A stretch of DNA of 51,417 nt from SAR324 cluster bacterium SAR324-CTD7B. GTDB lineage: Bacteria > SAR324 > NAC60-12. The notes beneath the pieces were generated by a model, which was not told the DNA's origin, did not search any database, and saw only the letters and a list, made by a program, of their open reading frames with translations. A program made the position numbers and the translations under genes. Below are positions 8,984-17,979 of the stretch, one piece after another (the first letter of the stretch is position 1; the number at the start of each line of letters is the position of its first letter). The stretch is from contig LSNO01000091.1 of the NCBI GenBank assembly GCA_002082305.1, forward strand, positions 1 to 51,417, written 5' to 3'.

Positions 8984-9712
8984 TTGAGTATAAGAAAATT
9001 AGAAGCTACTAACCTGAAAAAGTCATATCAGGGCAGACATGCGGTCAAAGGTATCTCTCTTGAAGTCACTCAGGGACAGGTCGTTGGCCTTCTTGGTCCT
9101 AATGGTGCTGGTAAGACGACAGCTTTTTACATGATAGTTGGTGTACAGCGTCCGGACGAAGGAACCATCTTTTTGGACGGTCATGATATCACAGGATACC
9201 CCATGCATAAGAGAGCTAAAGCCGGCCTCGGTTATCTTTCTCAAGAACGTTCAATTTTTCGAAAACTCACTGTAGAGGAGAACTTGATTGCAGTGTTGGA
9301 AATGCTTCCGCTGAGTAGTTCAGAAAAAAAAGATCGTCTAGACTCTCTGCTAAACGAACTTGGAATACAGCACGTTCGAAAAATAAAAGGATATGCGCTT
9401 TCTGGTGGAGAAAGCAGGCGCGCAGAAATAGCACGTGCACTTGTGCTTGAACCGGCGATCATGTTGCTGGATGAGCCCTTCGCAGGTGTGGATCCAATTG
9501 CAGTTGCTGATATTCAAACAATCATTAGACAACTTTCAAAGCGCAATATCGGAGTATTAATCACAGACCACAATGTCCGAGAGACTTTCGGAATTATCGA
9601 TTACGGCTACATTATGAATGAAGGAGAGTTGTTAATAGGCGGAACTCCGGATGAATTAGTCGAAAATGATCAGGCCAAAAAAGTTTATCTCGGCAAGTCT
9701 TTCTCTATGTAG
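8984..9712 (+). CDS. lptB: LptB, LPS export ABC ATPase
   Basis: 242 residues from a TTG start, supported by a GGAG at 8973-8976 seven bases upstream. ABC ATPase motifs: Walker A GPNGAGKTT (residues 38-46), YLSQERSIFRKLTVEEN Q-loop region, signature LSGGESRRAEIARAL (139 on), Walker B IMLLDEPFAGVDP (159 on), and the switch His in LITDHNVRETF. The LSGGExRRxEIARAL form and ITDHNVRETL-like end are diagnostic for LptB. It powers LPS extraction from the inner membrane with LptFG. The order lptB-rpoN is conserved in many proteobacteria. Confidence 0.95.
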   Translation: MSIRKLEATNLKKSYQGRHAVKGISLEVTQGQVVGLLGPNGAGKTTAFYMIVGVQRPDEGTIFLDGHDITGYPMHKRAKAGLGYLSQERSIFRKLTVEENLIAVLEMLPLSSSEKKDRLDSLLNELGIQHVRKIKGYALSGGESRRAEIARALVLEPAIMLLDEPFAGVDPIAVADIQTIIRQLSKRNIGVLITDHNVRETFGIIDYGYIMNEGELLIGGTPDELVENDQAKKVYLGKSFSM

Positions 9713-9831
9713 GTTTGACTTTTTCCTAAACTTGGAGTGAACTTAATACTAAGCATATTAAGATCATTTCTTAATCAATCAATTTTGAAAATAATTTTCA
9801 TAACTCTAAGAAAGTAGGATAGCGAGGATTC

Positions 9832-11526
9832 ATGGCAATGCAGATGAAAATGCAGATGAAGATGAGCCAGCAGCTCATCATGACACCTCAACTGCAACAA
9901 GCCATCAAACTCCTTCAATTGTCTCGTGCTGAATTGGAAGAGTTAATTGAACAAACTCTAATCGAGAACCCTGTTCTTGAAGAAGGTATAGATATGGATA
10001 CCTTCCCTGACAAAACAGAAGATTCACAAGAAACCAAGGAGACTTCAGACAATCCTGAAGTAGTTACCGATACAGACGAATTCGAAACTGCCCGTGAAAA
10101 CGAACTGAATAATAAAGATCAGGACGAAATTGATTGGCAGCAGTATATTGAACAAATAGAGCAGTTTGGAGGTTATCAGGAACGTCGATATAATGCTGTT
10201 TCAGGCGACGAGGAAGGCCCCTCAATTGAAGCCACAGCCGCACAAACTGAATCTTTAGCAGATCACCTGGTATGGCAGTTAGACATGCTTGAACTTTCTC
10301 CCCTTGAATATAAAACAGGTGCATACTTGATTGGTAACATAGATGATGATGGTTTTCTGGTAACCAGTATCCGAGAACTGTTAGAATCACAGTATGATTT
10401 ATACGAACTGATTATTGCACAACATAAAAGTGGTGAATTACCTGAACTACCAGAAGTTGATCCTGATTTGTTAGACCTGAAATTTCAATCTGGGAAATCA
10501 ACACAAAAGAAAAAAAAGAAAAAAGAAGAACTTTCTAGCTTTGATGAAGAAGAGATTATTCCGGAAGAAGAACCAAAAAAGCTTGAAGTTCCATCGGCAG
10601 TCGGTGCCTTCGTAGAATATGTATTGGGTAAAATACAACAATTCAATCCGAACGGGGTTGGCGCCAGAAGTTTACAGGAGTGTCTGTTAATTCAGTTGGA
10701 TATTTTGGGCGAAAATGACAGTTTGAGTACCCGCATAGTCAAAAATGACATGCCGCTACTGGAATCAAAAGATCTTAAAAAAATTTCCCGCAGACAAAAA
10801 CAGGATATCGAACAAGTGATTGAGGCTTACCGTTTGATAATGACTCTCGAGCCAAAACCTGGAAGAGAGTTTATTTCCAATCCATCACATCATTACATAA
10901 TTCCTGATGTCTATATCTATCAAAAAGATGACGAATATAAAGTTGCGCTCAACTCCGCGGGTATGCCACGTCTCCGTATCAGTAATTATTATAAAGATTT
11001 GAGCAACACTATGGAGGATGACGGTAGCCTCACAAAAGATTATATTTTAGAAAAAGTTAAAGCGGGTCAATGGCTGCTAAAAAGTATAGAGCAGAGACAA
11101 AAAACTATTTACCGTGTGACTAAAAGCATACTCCGCTTTCAAAAGAAATTCTTTGAAAAAGGTATCCACTTTTTGCGACCGCTTGTGCTGAAAGATGTTG
11201 CTGAAGATATTGACGTACACGAGTCGACGGTCAGCCGGATCACCACCAATAAATATGTTCACACTCCTCAAGGAATCTTTGAATTAAAATATTTCTTCAC
11301 AAGTGGTATTGATCAAGGTAAAGGAGAAGCAGTTTCTTCAAAACGGATAAAAAATATGATCATGCAAATGGTGCAAAAAGAAAATCTTAAATCACCTTAT
11401 ACAGATTTGCAGATCGCAGATGTTCTGGAGCGTAAAAGTGGAATTAAAGTTGCTCGTAGAACTGTAGCAAAATATAGAGAAGCCCTCAACATCCTTCCTT
11501 CAAACAAACGTAAACAACTTTTCTAG
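9832..11526 (+). CDS. rpoN: RNA polymerase sigma-54 factor RpoN
   Basis: 564 residues; start MAMQMKMQMKMSQQ with GAGG about 8 nt upstream. Region I is the Gln/Leu-rich LIMTPQLQQAIKLLQLSRAEL with LIENPVLEE. Region II is acidic and unusually long, with a Lys-rich and Glu-rich linker near residues 222-250. The core-binding region, the HTH (DVAEDIDVHESTVSRITTNKY) and the RpoN box ARRTVAKYRE (residues about 540-549) are intact. Sigma-54 reads -24/-12 promoters and needs AAA+ activators. The next gene is pspA, a classic sigma-54 target in enterobacteria, though it lies only 21 nt behind rpoN and is more likely co-transcribed here. Confidence 0.97.
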   Translation: MAMQMKMQMKMSQQLIMTPQLQQAIKLLQLSRAELEELIEQTLIENPVLEEGIDMDTFPDKTEDSQETKETSDNPEVVTDTDEFETARENELNNKDQDEIDWQQYIEQIEQFGGYQERRYNAVSGDEEGPSIEATAAQTESLADHLVWQLDMLELSPLEYKTGAYLIGNIDDDGFLVTSIRELLESQYDLYELIIAQHKSGELPELPEVDPDLLDLKFQSGKSTQKKKKKKEELSSFDEEEIIPEEEPKKLEVPSAVGAFVEYVLGKIQQFNPNGVGARSLQECLLIQLDILGENDSLSTRIVKNDMPLLESKDLKKISRRQKQDIEQVIEAYRLIMTLEPKPGREFISNPSHHYIIPDVYIYQKDDEYKVALNSAGMPRLRISNYYKDLSNTMEDDGSLTKDYILEKVKAGQWLLKSIEQRQKTIYRVTKSILRFQKKFFEKGIHFLRPLVLKDVAEDIDVHESTVSRITTNKYVHTPQGIFELKYFFTSGIDQGKGEAVSSKRIKNMIMQMVQKENLKSPYTDLQIADVLERKSGIKVARRTVAKYREALNILPSNKRKQLF

Positions 11527-11547
11527 AACCTTCATTCAGAAAAAATT

Positions 11548-12258
11548 ATGGGAATCATCTCTCGACTATTTAATCTATTTCGAGCAAATGCTAATGACAT
11601 GCTGGATAAAGCGGAAGATCCAGAAAAAATGCTTCAGCAAATGCTTTCTGATTTGGAAGTGCAAAAACAGAAAGCTAAAAAGCAAATGACTGAAGCTTTA
11701 GCTTTACAGAAACGTTTGGAACGCGACACAGAAAAAGAACATAAAGAAGCGGAAAAATGGGAGCAAAAGGCTATCCTTGCTGTCCAAAATGAAAAAGATG
11801 ATTTGGCTAAAGAGGCCCTGACACGGAAAAAAGAATTTACTATCCGAGCCGCTGATTATGAAAAACAACTTGAAATGCACCGGAACAATGCGGATGCCCT
11901 CCGGAGCAGCTACCAAACTTTGGAAGATAAAATAGATGAGATTAAACGCAAGAAGGGAATCTTATCTGTAAAACAAAAACAGGCAGAAGCTCAGGAAAAT
12001 ATTTATCAAACGATGGAAGGTCTAGGAGACACTTCCGGTACAATGGAAACGATTGCACGAATTGAAGAAAAGGTGGAAAACATGCAGACTAGAGCTGAAG
12101 CTTATCAGGAAATCAGCATGGAATCTGACAAAGACAGTTTGGAAAGTAAATTTGAGGAATTGGAACATGATTCCTCTGATATGGAATTGGAATTACTTGA
12201 ATTGAAAAAACGGGCTGCGCTTCCTGCTCCTGATGAAGAATCTGATAAAAAAGAATAA
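11548..12258 (+). CDS. pspA: PspA/IM30 family membrane-stress protein
   Basis: 236 residues. It starts MGIISRLFNLFRANANDMLDK, the amphipathic helix and opening typical of PspA/Vipp1, then DPEKMLQQMLSDLEVQKQKAK and a long coiled coil to about residue 210, with a short acidic tail. Family members are bacterial ESCRT-III relatives that bind and stabilise stressed membrane. In E. coli PspA also inhibits the sigma-54 activator PspF; no PspF is visible here. Close spacing to rpoN suggests one transcript. Confidence 0.92.
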   Translation: MGIISRLFNLFRANANDMLDKAEDPEKMLQQMLSDLEVQKQKAKKQMTEALALQKRLERDTEKEHKEAEKWEQKAILAVQNEKDDLAKEALTRKKEFTIRAADYEKQLEMHRNNADALRSSYQTLEDKIDEIKRKKGILSVKQKQAEAQENIYQTMEGLGDTSGTMETIARIEEKVENMQTRAEAYQEISMESDKDSLESKFEELEHDSSDMELELLELKKRAALPAPDEESDKKE

Positions 12259-12343
12259 AAATATTGCATTTGTTAAATTAATGCGTGATAATTAGGGGTT
12301 AAAATCATAACATTTCATTTCTAAATGCATTAAAAGGTAGTTC

Positions 12344-12562
12344 ATGCCAATAAAAGTTGAAGTTCGCGACGGCAACGTCGGCAGATCAATGATGCAACTG
12401 AAGCGCACCTTGATCAGAGAAGGACTTTTTAAGGAAATCAAGAAACGAAAATTTCACTGCAAACCGTCTTTGGCAAAACGTCTCAAGCGTGAAGCTGCAG
12501 CAAAACAGCGTAACAAAGATCTGAAACGTGAAATCCGTGCGGCTCTTAAGGCTGATTTCTAA
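12344..12562 (+). CDS. rpsU: 30S ribosomal protein bS21
   Basis: 72 residues, MPIKVEVRDGNVGRSMMQLKR with Arg/Lys-rich remainder, a textbook bS21. An AAGG lies about 8 nt before the start. It sits 85 nt behind pspA and may have its own promoter in that AT-rich gap. A weak hairpin about 100 nt downstream may end the transcript. Confidence 0.96.
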   Translation: MPIKVEVRDGNVGRSMMQLKRTLIREGLFKEIKKRKFHCKPSLAKRLKREAAAKQRNKDLKREIRAALKADF

Positions 12563-12662
12563 GATTATTCTGTACTAAAATAAGGCCCCATTCTCAGGTA
12601 AACCCTCCAACCTTTTTTTCCTGACGATTCTTAGCTGATATTGGCAAATTGTGTCTTACAGA

Positions 12663-12688
12663 TTAGCAGGTACAAACTGCTGGTTTTT
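12663..12688 (+). terminator. Possible intrinsic terminator after rpsU
   Basis: Hairpin TTAGCAG-gtacaaa-CTGCTGG (five Watson-Crick pairs plus two T-G pairs) followed by TTTTT. It is weak but correctly placed downstream of rpsU and before the convergent selW-like gene. Confidence 0.35.
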
Positions 12689-12751
12689 GTGAGGATATAA
12701 GAGACATTGCAGTTTAATAGTCGTTTGATGACATAACTGTTATTTAAGTAT

Positions 12752-12970
12752 TCATTCCCTGAGTGTCTCTGTTACTTCTCCGGGTTCAGGGAACCTTGAC
12801 AGTTTTTTCTTGGAGAAAACTGTTTTACCATCCACAACTACTTCAAAGTCACCCTTCTCACCCGAAAGAAGTTCGGAATCCACACCAAAGGATGCTTTCA
12901 ATTCCGCAGCCAAACTGACTGCGCTGGGCTTGTAGTTTCAGACCACACAGTAGTATATTTTTATATTCAT
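12752..12970 (-). CDS. SelW/Rdx-family thioredoxin-like selenoprotein (TGA at codon 11 read as Sec)
   Basis: Not visible to ordinary ORF finding because an in-frame TGA at 12938-12940 interrupts it. Read through, the frame gives 72 residues: MNIKIYYCVV-U-NYKPSAVSL, AAELKASFGVDSELLSGEKG, DFEVVVDGKTVFSKKKLSRF, PEPGEVTETLRE. This is the whole Rdx/SelT-SelW-SelH-like domain: C-x-x-U redox motif at residues 8-11, the following N-Y-x-P-x-A, and the FEVxVDGxxxFSKKxxxRFPE signature. The TGA falls exactly on the redox residue that is Cys in relatives and Sec in others. A 7-bp hairpin with a 5-nt loop starting 14 nt after the TGA fits a bacterial SECIS. The stop is TGA at 12752-12754. The family is thought to act in thiol redox; the substrate is unknown. 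No SelA, SelB or SelD gene is in the window. A single point mutation of TGC or TGT to TGA cannot be formally excluded. Confidence 0.88.
12905..12923 (-). promoter_or_regulatory. bSECIS-like hairpin for selenocysteine insertion
   Basis: On the minus strand: CGCAGTC-AGTTT-GGCTGCG, seven pairs including one T-G, loop AGUUU with G at the second loop position. The stem begins 14 nt after the in-frame TGA, so the loop lies about 22 nt downstream, in the usual window for bacterial SECIS elements lying inside the coding region. Confidence 0.75.
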
Positions 12971-13166
12971 ATTTCTGTTTATCATTAAAAAGTTTTTAAT
13001 TTATTATTGCCACAAAGAACTTTGACTGCATCAGTTTTACGGTTTAAGATTGACTGGATTCTAAGTAAAAATCAAGACCTGGACGATCAAAAATAAATTA
13101 ATTTACAATTATTTTTAATCAGATAATGAATCACAAATCCAAAAGCAACGTCATTTAAAAGTAAAG

Positions 13167-13787
13167 TTACTTGAAGTTGGGCAGTTGTGTTGTTGAATAA
13201 TTATCTGCAGGTGGAGGCGGGCTAATTTTTCTGGCAAGCATCGAGAGAAGGATTTGTACTCCAGAAAATACTCCAGAAATAAAAGGGAGCGGCGAAATTA
13301 TTTGAGACATTCTGACTAAAGAAAAAATAAACATCGCAGCCAAAACAGTTAAACTTATGGCAAGATTAGTCGATTTCTCTAACCAAATTAGAGCTAATTT
13401 TGCTGCATACCCATTTTGTAAGTAGAACTCTAAGGCTTCTGTTTTTATAAGACCGGAATGTAGTGCAAGTTCATGTATTATTGAAAGTAAAAACACAAGT
13501 ACAAATGCATAATAAGTACATATCAATCCGGAAATCTGACGTGATTGATGCAAAGCAGCCCGGACAAAAAGCCACGGAAGGAGCAAAGCCGAAGGTCCAA
13601 AAATTTCCAGCAAAGAACCACCGATTAGTGCTCCGATCAAACCTGCCCAGTTCTGCACTCCTTCTGAAGGATACAACTGATTAAAAACAGTCGGATCCTG
13701 GAAATCTGCAGACAGCATAGACAAGAATAGGGCTACGCCTATTCCTCCGAAAAACAAATAGTAGATTCGTAGTTTGATGTCACTCAT
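13167..13787 (-). CDS. Free-standing FtsK-type N-terminal 4TM membrane protein
   Basis: 206 residues. About four to five hydrophobic segments; QNWAGLIGALIGGSLLEIFGPSALLLPWLFV matches the second-third helix region of the FtsK/SpoIIIE 4TM domain (N-W-x-G-x-x-G-A...L-x-x-x-F-G-x-x-A-x-L-L-P). The N-terminus (RIYYLFFGGIGVALFLSMLSADFQDP) also fits. After a Pro-rich end (SPPPPADNYSTTQLPNFK) the gene stops, with no linker or motor domain; the DNA beyond is intergenic and then the selW-like gene. It may be a separate membrane module for divisome interaction, or a split or truncated ftsK. Confidence is moderate because the 4TM domain is weakly conserved. Confidence 0.6.
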   Translation of the reverse strand: MSDIKLRIYYLFFGGIGVALFLSMLSADFQDPTVFNQLYPSEGVQNWAGLIGALIGGSLLEIFGPSALLLPWLFVRAALHQSRQISGLICTYYAFVLVFLLSIIHELALHSGLIKTEALEFYLQNGYAAKLALIWLEKSTNLAISLTVLAAMFIFSLVRMSQIISPLPFISGVFSGVQILLSMLARKISPPPPADNYSTTQLPNFK

Positions 13788-13814
13788 GGTTTTTTACTCT
13801 CTGATGTTTCCGAA

Positions 13815-14303
13815 TCATGATTTTTTTATTGCATCAGCCACAATTTTTGCCACAGAAGGTAAAACATAAGCTTCGATTGACTCTCCCAGAAATGCTAATT
13901 CACGAACCAGGGTCGAGTTGATGGCAAAAAGATCCGGTTTTCCAAATAAGCAAAAGGTTTCAATTTCAGGATCAATGCCTTTGTTTCCGACTGCTTGCTG
14001 AAATTCACCCTGAAAATCGTCTAAACTACGCAATCCTTTCACTATTACCTGAGCTTTTCGTTTTTGCACGTAGCGAATAGTAGAACCTGTGAAAGCTTCA
14101 ACTGTTACATTTTTCAGGTCAAAATGCTGCACGTATTCATTCATCATCCGCAGACGTACTTCTTCGTTAAACATATAGTGTTTTTCCGAATTCATAGCAG
14201 CCGACCAAAAAACATGATCAAACTGTTTGGTCGTTCTCACCAATATATCTGCATGACCATAAGTTGGAGGATTTGCACTTGTCGGGTAAACAGCAATTCG
14301 CAT
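13815..14303 (-). CDS. coaD: Phosphopantetheine adenylyltransferase (CoaD), divergent
   Basis: 162 residues from ATG at 14303; the frame extends to a TTG at 14315. It has the nucleotidyltransferase opening RIAVYPTSANPPTYGHADI, where T-x-G-H is the ATP motif, but the usual PGSFDPxTxGH is altered to PTSANPPTYGH. VIVKGLRSLDDFQGEFQQA corresponds to the CoaD VIVRGLRxxxDFxYEFQ motif, and FAINSTLVREL to the ISSTxVR motif. It catalyses the fourth step of CoA synthesis, 4'-phosphopantetheine to dephospho-CoA. The altered motifs leave open a related nucleotidyltransferase activity. Confidence 0.78.
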   Translation of the reverse strand: MRIAVYPTSANPPTYGHADILVRTTKQFDHVFWSAAMNSEKHYMFNEEVRLRMMNEYVQHFDLKNVTVEAFTGSTIRYVQKRKAQVIVKGLRSLDDFQGEFQQAVGNKGIDPEIETFCLFGKPDLFAINSTLVRELAFLGESIEAYVLPSVAKIVADAIKKS

Positions 14304-14347
14304 TTTAGGATTCAAGTTTAAGATTTTGATACTACCGGCTTTTCTTG

Positions 14348-17128
14348 CTATTGCCGCAGTTTGTCAGTTAATTCATGAAGATAGTTTAGTGCCTGCAACG
14401 GCGTCATATCATTCAAATTCAGTTTGCGCAACTCATCAAGGTAGAGTGATTCCTCTGGAAACAAGGACAACTGTTGATCCTCATTTACAGAATTTACCCA
14501 AGAACTTCCAGAATTTTCACTAACCTCTGCAGAATTTTTTTGTTTCTGCTGTGTCTCATCTATAAGTACAGGCAAATGGTGGACCATTGACGTTTCTTCC
14601 AATTGTTCCATAACCTCAAGAGCACGATTTACCACGCTTTTTGGCAGTCCAGCCAGCCTGGCTACTTGTACTCCGTAACTTTTGTCGGCTTCTCCTGAAA
14701 CAATTTTACGCAAAAAAACAATTTTCTCTCCTTCTTCCTCAACACGAATGCTGAAATTTTTTACTGAATCCAGTTCTTGTGCAATTGCAGTCAATTCATG
14801 GTAATGAGTAGCACAAAGCGTCAGGGCACTCAATTTTTGGATATACTCTACAATTGCCCAAGCAATACTAATACCGTCGAAAGTACTCGTTCCACGTCCG
14901 ATTTCATCCAGAATAATCAAACTTCTTTCAGTCGCATTGTTCAAAATTGCAGCAGCTTCGTTCATTTCCAGCATAAAAGTACTTTGACCAAGTGTAAGAT
15001 TATCTGATGCACCAACACGTGTAAAAATTCTATCCACCACAGAAAATTCTGAGCTCGAAACAGGCACAAAACTTCCACATTGAGCCATCAGGACAATTAG
15101 CGCAACTTGTCTCATGTAGGTTGATTTGCCTGCCATATTCGGCCCTGTGATTAACATGATCCGACACTTTGATTCTTCCATATCCAAATCATTAGGCACA
15201 AACACTTCGCCCAGATCTATTTGTTCAATAACAGGATGTCGACTGTCTTTCAAAAACAATTTTCTAGGAGCTTCAAGAGGATGTAGACTGGGTCGCACAT
15301 AGTGATTGTTTTCTGCGACAAATGCCAGTCCCGCCAGCGTATCCGCTACAGCAATGTCATTTGCAGTCTGCTGCACTCGTCTGGCGTTTGAGTTGATTTC
15401 AGTTTTTAGCTGCTGAAATAGTTCATACTCCAATTCACCTATTCGTTCTTCTGCAGTAAGTATTTTTTCTTCAAATTCTTTGAGTTCAGCAGTTATGTAA
15501 CGTTCAGCATTGACCAGGGTTTGTTTACGAATGTAATGTTCCGGGACAGAAGATTTATGGACATTACTGACTTCAAGGTAGTAACCAAAAACTTTGTTGT
15601 AACTGATTTTTAAAGAGCTAATTCCGGTAATCTCCCTTTCATGCAGCAGCATTTCGTTAAGAAATTGTTTGGAATTTCTTGATATTTCACGTAACTCGTC
15701 CAATTCTTCAGAAACACCTGCGGCCATAAAACCACCTTCTCGAAGTTTAACTGAAGGTGCCTCCAGTAGTCGCTGATACAACAGGTCTAACAAATCGGTG
15801 AGCGGATCAAAATTTTCTGCAATTTTTTTTAACAACGGCGCTTGTAACTCTGCCAAATAGGTAGGCAGTTTCTGCACTGGTTCCAGTGATTCACGTAAAG
15901 CCACAAGATCGTTCACACCAACCACGGGTAAAGTAATGCGTCCAATAATGCGCGGCAAATCCTGGATATTTTCCAGGCATTCACGGAACTCTTCACAAAG
16001 CATAAAATTATTCCGGAACTCTTCAATACAGTCAAAACGTTCATTAATTGCTTCCACATCCAGCAGCGGCTGACGTAACCACTGCCTGAAAAGCCTTGCA
16101 CCCATTGGAGTCTTAGTATGATTTAGAATATGGTAAAGCGTGTGTTTCCTCGCTCCGGACTGACTCTCAAACAATTCCAGATTGGCCACTGTTGCTTCGT
16201 CGAGGAGCATAGTTTTATCAAAAGCATAGCGCCTCAAAGCTGTAAGATGGCTCAAATCACATTTTTGAGTTTCCTCCAAATAGCGTAATAATGCCCCTGC
16301 AGCAGCAATTCCATGCGGCAAATCATCAACCCCAAATCCGGAAAGATTCAGCGTTTCAAAATGATTGTTCAAATTCCGTTGTGTTGCTTCCGGATCAAAA
16401 TGATATGGATCAATGAAATTAAAACGTCCTGTCGAAGGAAAAACCTGAGCATTCTGTAGCCCTGAGATCTGTTCCGAAGAAGTCACGGATCTGGCATCGG
16501 CAGAATTTATCTTATCCAGTAATTGTGTCATCCGCTGCACCAATTCTTCCAAAAACGTGGATTCTATTTCAGAACGGCTTTGCGTTAACAGAATTTCCTG
16601 TGGAGTAAGTTGTGCAAGAAAATCATAGAACCGATGAGTTTCATTTAAATGAAATTCTGCCACCTCAAACTCACCTGTTGAAAGATCAACAAAGGCAATT
16701 CCTAAACACTGGGCACGCAAAACAACATTGATTGCCAGCAAAAAGTGGTTTCTGTTTGGATCTATCAACTGCGGCGAAACAGTAGTTCCGGGAGTTACAA
16801 CTCTCACAACATCCCGTGCAACAAGCCCCTGTGCTTTTGCAGGATCTTCCATTTGCTCACAAATGGCCACCTTATAACCTGCCGCAGTCAACTTATTTAA
16901 ATATTGCTCATAAGCCTTATATGGTACTCCGCACATTGGCAATGATTTTTTCTTTTTTTTGTCACGTGAGGTAAGCGCAATTTGCAAAACTTTTGCGCCC
17001 ACAATCGCGTCATCTCCAAACATTTCATAAAAGTCTCCCATACGGTAAAACAAAAGCTTATCCGGGTGCTCCCGCTTGATGGCGTTAAACTGACGCATCA
17101 TCGGAGTTTCTGCTTGAGGAACTGACAT
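14348..17128 (-). CDS. mutS: DNA mismatch repair ATPase MutS
   Basis: 926 residues. The N-terminal mismatch-binding motif is FYRMGDFYEMF (Phe and Glu of the F-x-E wedge), followed by TSRDKKKKKSLPMCGVPYKAYEQYL. Connector, lever and clamp regions follow; the ATPase has Walker A GPNMAGKSTYMRQ near residue 660, then the signature STFMLEM and Walker B LIILDEIGRGTSTFDG, and the HTH-like end. Length is a little above the usual 850-880 because of a divergent C-terminal tail. Full-length and intact. It lies 44 nt upstream of coaD on the same strand. Confidence 0.97.
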   Translation of the reverse strand: MSVPQAETPMMRQFNAIKREHPDKLLFYRMGDFYEMFGDDAIVGAKVLQIALTSRDKKKKKSLPMCGVPYKAYEQYLNKLTAAGYKVAICEQMEDPAKAQGLVARDVVRVVTPGTTVSPQLIDPNRNHFLLAINVVLRAQCLGIAFVDLSTGEFEVAEFHLNETHRFYDFLAQLTPQEILLTQSRSEIESTFLEELVQRMTQLLDKINSADARSVTSSEQISGLQNAQVFPSTGRFNFIDPYHFDPEATQRNLNNHFETLNLSGFGVDDLPHGIAAAGALLRYLEETQKCDLSHLTALRRYAFDKTMLLDEATVANLELFESQSGARKHTLYHILNHTKTPMGARLFRQWLRQPLLDVEAINERFDCIEEFRNNFMLCEEFRECLENIQDLPRIIGRITLPVVGVNDLVALRESLEPVQKLPTYLAELQAPLLKKIAENFDPLTDLLDLLYQRLLEAPSVKLREGGFMAAGVSEELDELREISRNSKQFLNEMLLHEREITGISSLKISYNKVFGYYLEVSNVHKSSVPEHYIRKQTLVNAERYITAELKEFEEKILTAEERIGELEYELFQQLKTEINSNARRVQQTANDIAVADTLAGLAFVAENNHYVRPSLHPLEAPRKLFLKDSRHPVIEQIDLGEVFVPNDLDMEESKCRIMLITGPNMAGKSTYMRQVALIVLMAQCGSFVPVSSSEFSVVDRIFTRVGASDNLTLGQSTFMLEMNEAAAILNNATERSLIILDEIGRGTSTFDGISIAWAIVEYIQKLSALTLCATHYHELTAIAQELDSVKNFSIRVEEEGEKIVFLRKIVSGEADKSYGVQVARLAGLPKSVVNRALEVMEQLEETSMVHHLPVLIDETQQKQKNSAEVSENSGSSWVNSVNEDQQLSLFPEESLYLDELRKLNLNDMTPLQALNYLHELTDKLRQ

Positions 17129-17159
17129 GGGTTTGAATTTAGAGGTAGAAAAGTATCAT

Positions 17160-17972
17160 TTAAGCCTTGCTTGCAGGCCAGATTACTGGAAATAATTCGT
17201 GATCCATTGGAACTCCGGCAGGCAATTGATCTGAAAGTCCCGGAAACTCAGGAGAAGTTTCCCAGTCACGGGGAGCATGTCGAATATCATCTCCTATCAA
17301 GCGTACTGAAAAAACGCGGCGCAGCGCACCTGATCCCGCTCCGGCATGCAATGTAAGCATGTGAAAGGCCACAGCGTCTCCCGGCTCAAGCTCCCAGCTG
17401 AGAACACGATATTTTTCCGGATTTTCTTCGATATTTGGAGGATCCGAAAGGCTTCCTTCCGGAAACCACTTTGCCTCTTTTTTGAGGAAAGTCCTTGGCA
17501 AATACCAGTTTTCCTGATGAGATCCGGCTATGAATTCAAGTGTCCATTCAAGCGGTACTGGATCAACCGGAATCCAAAAACTGATATTTTGCATTCCTTC
17601 AATATTGTAGTACGGTTGATCTTGATGCCATGGGGTCCTTTGTTTCGTTCCTGTTTTTTTAACCAGCATATGGTCGTGAAACAAACGAACCTGCTCAGAA
17701 CACATAAGTTTTGCAGCAACTTCCGAAATATCACTCTCAAAAATTATTCTTTGGAAAGCCGAATTTTCCTGCCAATTACAAAAATCCTCAAAGAACCAGC
17801 CAGGGTCACTTTCATTGCTGGCAACCTTTGCACGTGAACTGGGATGCGAGATGTTTGCATCAATTCCTTCCCGCAAATCTGACACTTCATCTGGAGTAAA
17901 CAGGTTTTTAATCAGCAGTGCTCCATCTTTCGCGTAATTTTCAATATCGGTTTCACTGATGGATACAGGCAT
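17160..17972 (-). CDS. PhyH-family Fe(II)/2-oxoglutarate dioxygenase
   Basis: 270 residues. The iron facial triad is visible as H116-x-D118 in TPWHQDQPYYN and H209 in AFHMLTLHAGAGS, with the 2-oxoglutarate-binding Arg near 218-219 (ALRRVFSVRL). LFHDHMLVKKTGT and ISFWIPVDPV are typical of the phytanoyl-CoA dioxygenase family. Such enzymes hydroxylate small molecules or acyl-CoA; the substrate cannot be predicted. It sits between mutS and trpA, 8 nt from trpA, perhaps in one transcript by position only. Confidence 0.9.
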   Translation of the reverse strand: MPVSISETDIENYAKDGALLIKNLFTPDEVSDLREGIDANISHPSSRAKVASNESDPGWFFEDFCNWQENSAFQRIIFESDISEVAAKLMCSEQVRLFHDHMLVKKTGTKQRTPWHQDQPYYNIEGMQNISFWIPVDPVPLEWTLEFIAGSHQENWYLPRTFLKKEAKWFPEGSLSDPPNIEENPEKYRVLSWELEPGDAVAFHMLTLHAGAGSGALRRVFSVRLIGDDIRHAPRDWETSPEFPGLSDQLPAGVPMDHELFPVIWPASKA

Positions 17973-17979
17973 AATTTAT

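Noticed and set aside
11527..11547. Sigma-54 promoter for pspA
   Set aside because: The gap after rpoN is only 21 nt and lacks a TGGCAC...TTGCA element; co-transcription is more likely.
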